A DNA stretch of 6,307 nt from Pseudomonadota bacterium. GTDB taxonomy: Bacteria > Pseudomonadota > Gammaproteobacteria > Enterobacterales > Succinivibrionaceae. Where the stretch lies: the NCBI GenBank assembly GCA_023460615.1, contig JAEWPL010000077.1:1-6307 (forward strand), in the 5' to 3' direction. Each line of letters begins with the position of its first letter. Position 1 is the first letter of the stretch. Below, one piece after another: positions 4,839-6,307 of this stretch. The notes beneath the pieces were generated by a model. It did not search any database. It was not told the origin of the DNA and saw only the letters and a list, made by a program, of their open reading frames with translations. The translations under genes and the position numbers were made by a program.

Positions 4839-6307
4839 ATGGCAAACAAAAAACCTCTTGCCCTAATTATTATGGATGGTTGGGGCGACAATCCAGTTAA
4901 AGAATTCAATGCTGTTGAAGCTGCTAAAACTCCAGTTCTTGATAGCCTAGTTGCAAATTATGCTCACACTGACATTCAAGCATCTGGTATTGATGTAGGT
5001 TTACCTGAAGGTCAAATGGGTAATTCTGAAGTAGGTCACACCAATATCGGTGCTGGTCGTATTGTTTACCAAGAATTAACCAGAATTGGTAAAGCAATCA
5101 AAGATGGTGATTTCTTCAAGAACGAAACTCTATGCAAAGCTGTTGATAAAGCTGTAGCAGCAGGCAAAGCAGTTCACATCATGGGTCTAATGTCACCAGG
5201 TGGTGTTCACTCACACCAAGATCATATCGTTGCTATGATTAAACTTGCCGCACAACGTGGTGCTAAGAAAGTTTATTTCCATGCCTTTACAGATGGTCGT
5301 GACGTTGCACCTCGCTCAGCACCCGAATACATTGCAGTTATCGAAAATGCCTTCAAGGAAGCAAAAGTAGGTCGTATTGCTACCTTAGTTGGTCGTTACT
5401 ATGCAATGGATAGAGATAACCGTTGGGATCGTGTTCAGCAAGCTTATGATCTTCTAACTCAAGGCAAGAGCCAGTTCGGTTCTTTTGCAACTGCTGATGA
5501 AGCTTTAGATGCAGCTTATGCTCGTGACGAAAACGACGAGTTCGTAAAAGCTTCTGTAATTGGTGAGAAAGCTCCTCTTGAGGATGGCGATTCACTAATC
5601 TTCATGAACTTCCGTGCTGACCGCGCTCGTCAAATTACTCGTTCATTTGTAAACTCAGATGCTGATTTCACAGGTTTTGTTCGCGAAGTTAAGCCAAAGC
5701 TAGCAAGTTTCGTAATGTTAACTCAATATGCAGCTGACATTAAGACCGATTGTGCTTACCCACCTGAGGTTTTAACTAATACTCTAGGCGAGTGGTTATC
5801 TAAGAAGGGTATGACTCAATTACGTATTTCTGAGACTGAGAAGTATGCTCACGTAACCTTCTTCTTTAACGGTGGCGTTGAAACTGTATTCCCAGGTGAA
5901 GACAGAATTCTAATCCAAAGTCCAAAGGTTGCAACTTATGACTTACAACCAGAGATGAGCTCTACAGAGCTAACCGATAAGCTATGTGCAGCTATTGAGT
6001 CTGGCAAATACGATATGATCATTTGTAACTATCCAAATGGTGATATGGTTGGTCACACTGGTGTATTTGATGCAGCTGTTAAGGCTTGTGAAGCTGTTGA
6101 TACCTGCATTGGTCGTGTAATTGAGTCTCTAAAGAAAGTTGATGGTGAGTGCTTAATTACTGCAGATCACGGCAACTGCGAGAGAATGAAGGATCTAACC
6201 ACTGGTGTTCCTTATACAGCTCACACTAACCTACCAGTACCTTTCATCTACTACGGCAGAAAGGCAACTATGAGAGCAGATGGTCGTCTATCAGATATCG
6301 CTCCTAC
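4839..6307 (+). CDS. gpmI: 2,3-bisphosphoglycerate-independent phosphoglycerate mutase, 3'-truncated by the window
   Basis: Cytosolic Mn-dependent glycolytic enzyme that interconverts 3- and 2-phosphoglycerate through a phosphoserine intermediate; alkaline-phosphatase superfamily. The window holds 489 complete codons of an expected 510-515. The last visible residues, LSDIAP, belong to the motif LSDIAPT near the C-terminus, so about 20-25 residues lie beyond the edge. Visible residues: Asp13 in IMDGWG, nucleophile Ser63 in GNSEVGHTNIGAGR (61-74), His124 in GGVHSH, TDGRD at 151-155, DRDNRW at 191-196, FRADRARQ at 258-265, Lys335 in SETEKYAHVTFFFNGG, Asp402 and His406 in NGDMVGHTG, Asp443 and His444 in TADHGN, and His462 in AHTNLPVP. 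All metal ligands are present. The ATG at 4839 has GAGA about 5 nt upstream. It is divergent from yibN, as in E. coli, where gpmI (gpmM/yibO) neighbours the yibN-secB-gpsA genes. Confidence 0.97.
   Translation, partial: MANKKPLALIIMDGWGDNPVKEFNAVEAAKTPVLDSLVANYAHTDIQASGIDVGLPEGQMGNSEVGHTNIGAGRIVYQELTRIGKAIKDGDFFKNETLCKAVDKAVAAGKAVHIMGLMSPGGVHSHQDHIVAMIKLAAQRGAKKVYFHAFTDGRDVAPRSAPEYIAVIENAFKEAKVGRIATLVGRYYAMDRDNRWDRVQQAYDLLTQGKSQFGSFATADEALDAAYARDENDEFVKASVIGEKAPLEDGDSLIFMNFRADRARQITRSFVNSDADFTGFVREVKPKLASFVMLTQYAADIKTDCAYPPEVLTNTLGEWLSKKGMTQLRISETEKYAHVTFFFNGGVETVFPGEDRILIQSPKVATYDLQPEMSSTELTDKLCAAIESGKYDMIICNYPNGDMVGHTGVFDAAVKACEAVDTCIGRVIESLKKVDGECLITADHGNCERMKDLTTGVPYTAHTNLPVPFIYYGRKATMRADGRLSDIAP

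Noticed and set aside
5380..5595. 71-codon open frame on the minus strand, rich in His, Gln and Leu
   Set aside because: It is antisense to the metal-enzyme core of gpmI. Its composition is what reverse reading of gpmI codons gives, and it shows no independent signals.
1..6307. Search for a novel system, mobile element, CRISPR array or RNA gene
   Set aside because: All long frames are recognisable housekeeping genes, intergenic gaps are under 300 bp, and I saw no transposase, terminal repeats, regularly spaced repeats or tRNA-like cloverleaf on either strand.

Overview
The window holds six protein-coding genes of a low-GC gammaproteobacterium. SecB, an NfuA with a degenerate A-type domain, and a gpmI/yibN/secB/gpsA neighbourhood all point to Gammaproteobacteria. 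An ATP-type PEP carboxykinase that, from memory, closely resembles the Anaerobiospirillum succiniciproducens enzyme suggests the family Succinivibrionaceae (Succinivibrio, Anaerobiospirillum, Succinatimonas relatives), which are succinate-forming gut anaerobes. The family assignment is an inference from remembered sequences, not a search.

Layout. Left edge: a strong hairpin terminator (about 12-34), then pckA on the minus strand (67-1674). A 232-bp divergent regulatory gap (1675-1906) separates pckA from nfuA (plus, 1907-2497). nfuA converges on gpsA with only 38 bp between the stop codons, and that gap contains a perfect 10-bp-stem hairpin. gpsA (2536-3540), secB (3553-4062) and a membrane-anchored rhodanese-like yibN (4090-4554) run on the minus strand as a tight operon, transcribed yibN-secB-gpsA. 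A 284-bp AT-rich divergent gap (4555-4838) leads to gpmI on the plus strand (4839 to the right edge). gpmI is cut off roughly 20-25 codons before its expected stop.

How the genes fit together. PckA and GpmI act around phosphoenolpyruvate and 3-phosphoglycerate. In succinate-forming fermenters PckA usually runs in the CO2-fixing direction, from PEP to oxaloacetate, and conserves ATP. GpmI supplies 2-phosphoglycerate on the way to PEP. GpsA draws on dihydroxyacetone phosphate to make sn-glycerol-3-phosphate for phospholipids. SecB keeps exported proteins unfolded for SecA. NfuA delivers Fe-S clusters. YibN probably handles sulfane sulfur, or is simply the conserved operon partner.

I found no mobile element, CRISPR array, tRNA, rRNA, phage gene or defence gene, and nothing that looks like a previously undescribed system. 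This is ordinary core-genome content. The points worth a second look are modest: a conserved neighbourhood lacking the usual grxC and cysE, a perfect hairpin in the pckA leader, an 11-base motif shared by the pckA and gpmI upstream regions, a possible CRP-type site, and a repeat-encoded SecB tail.
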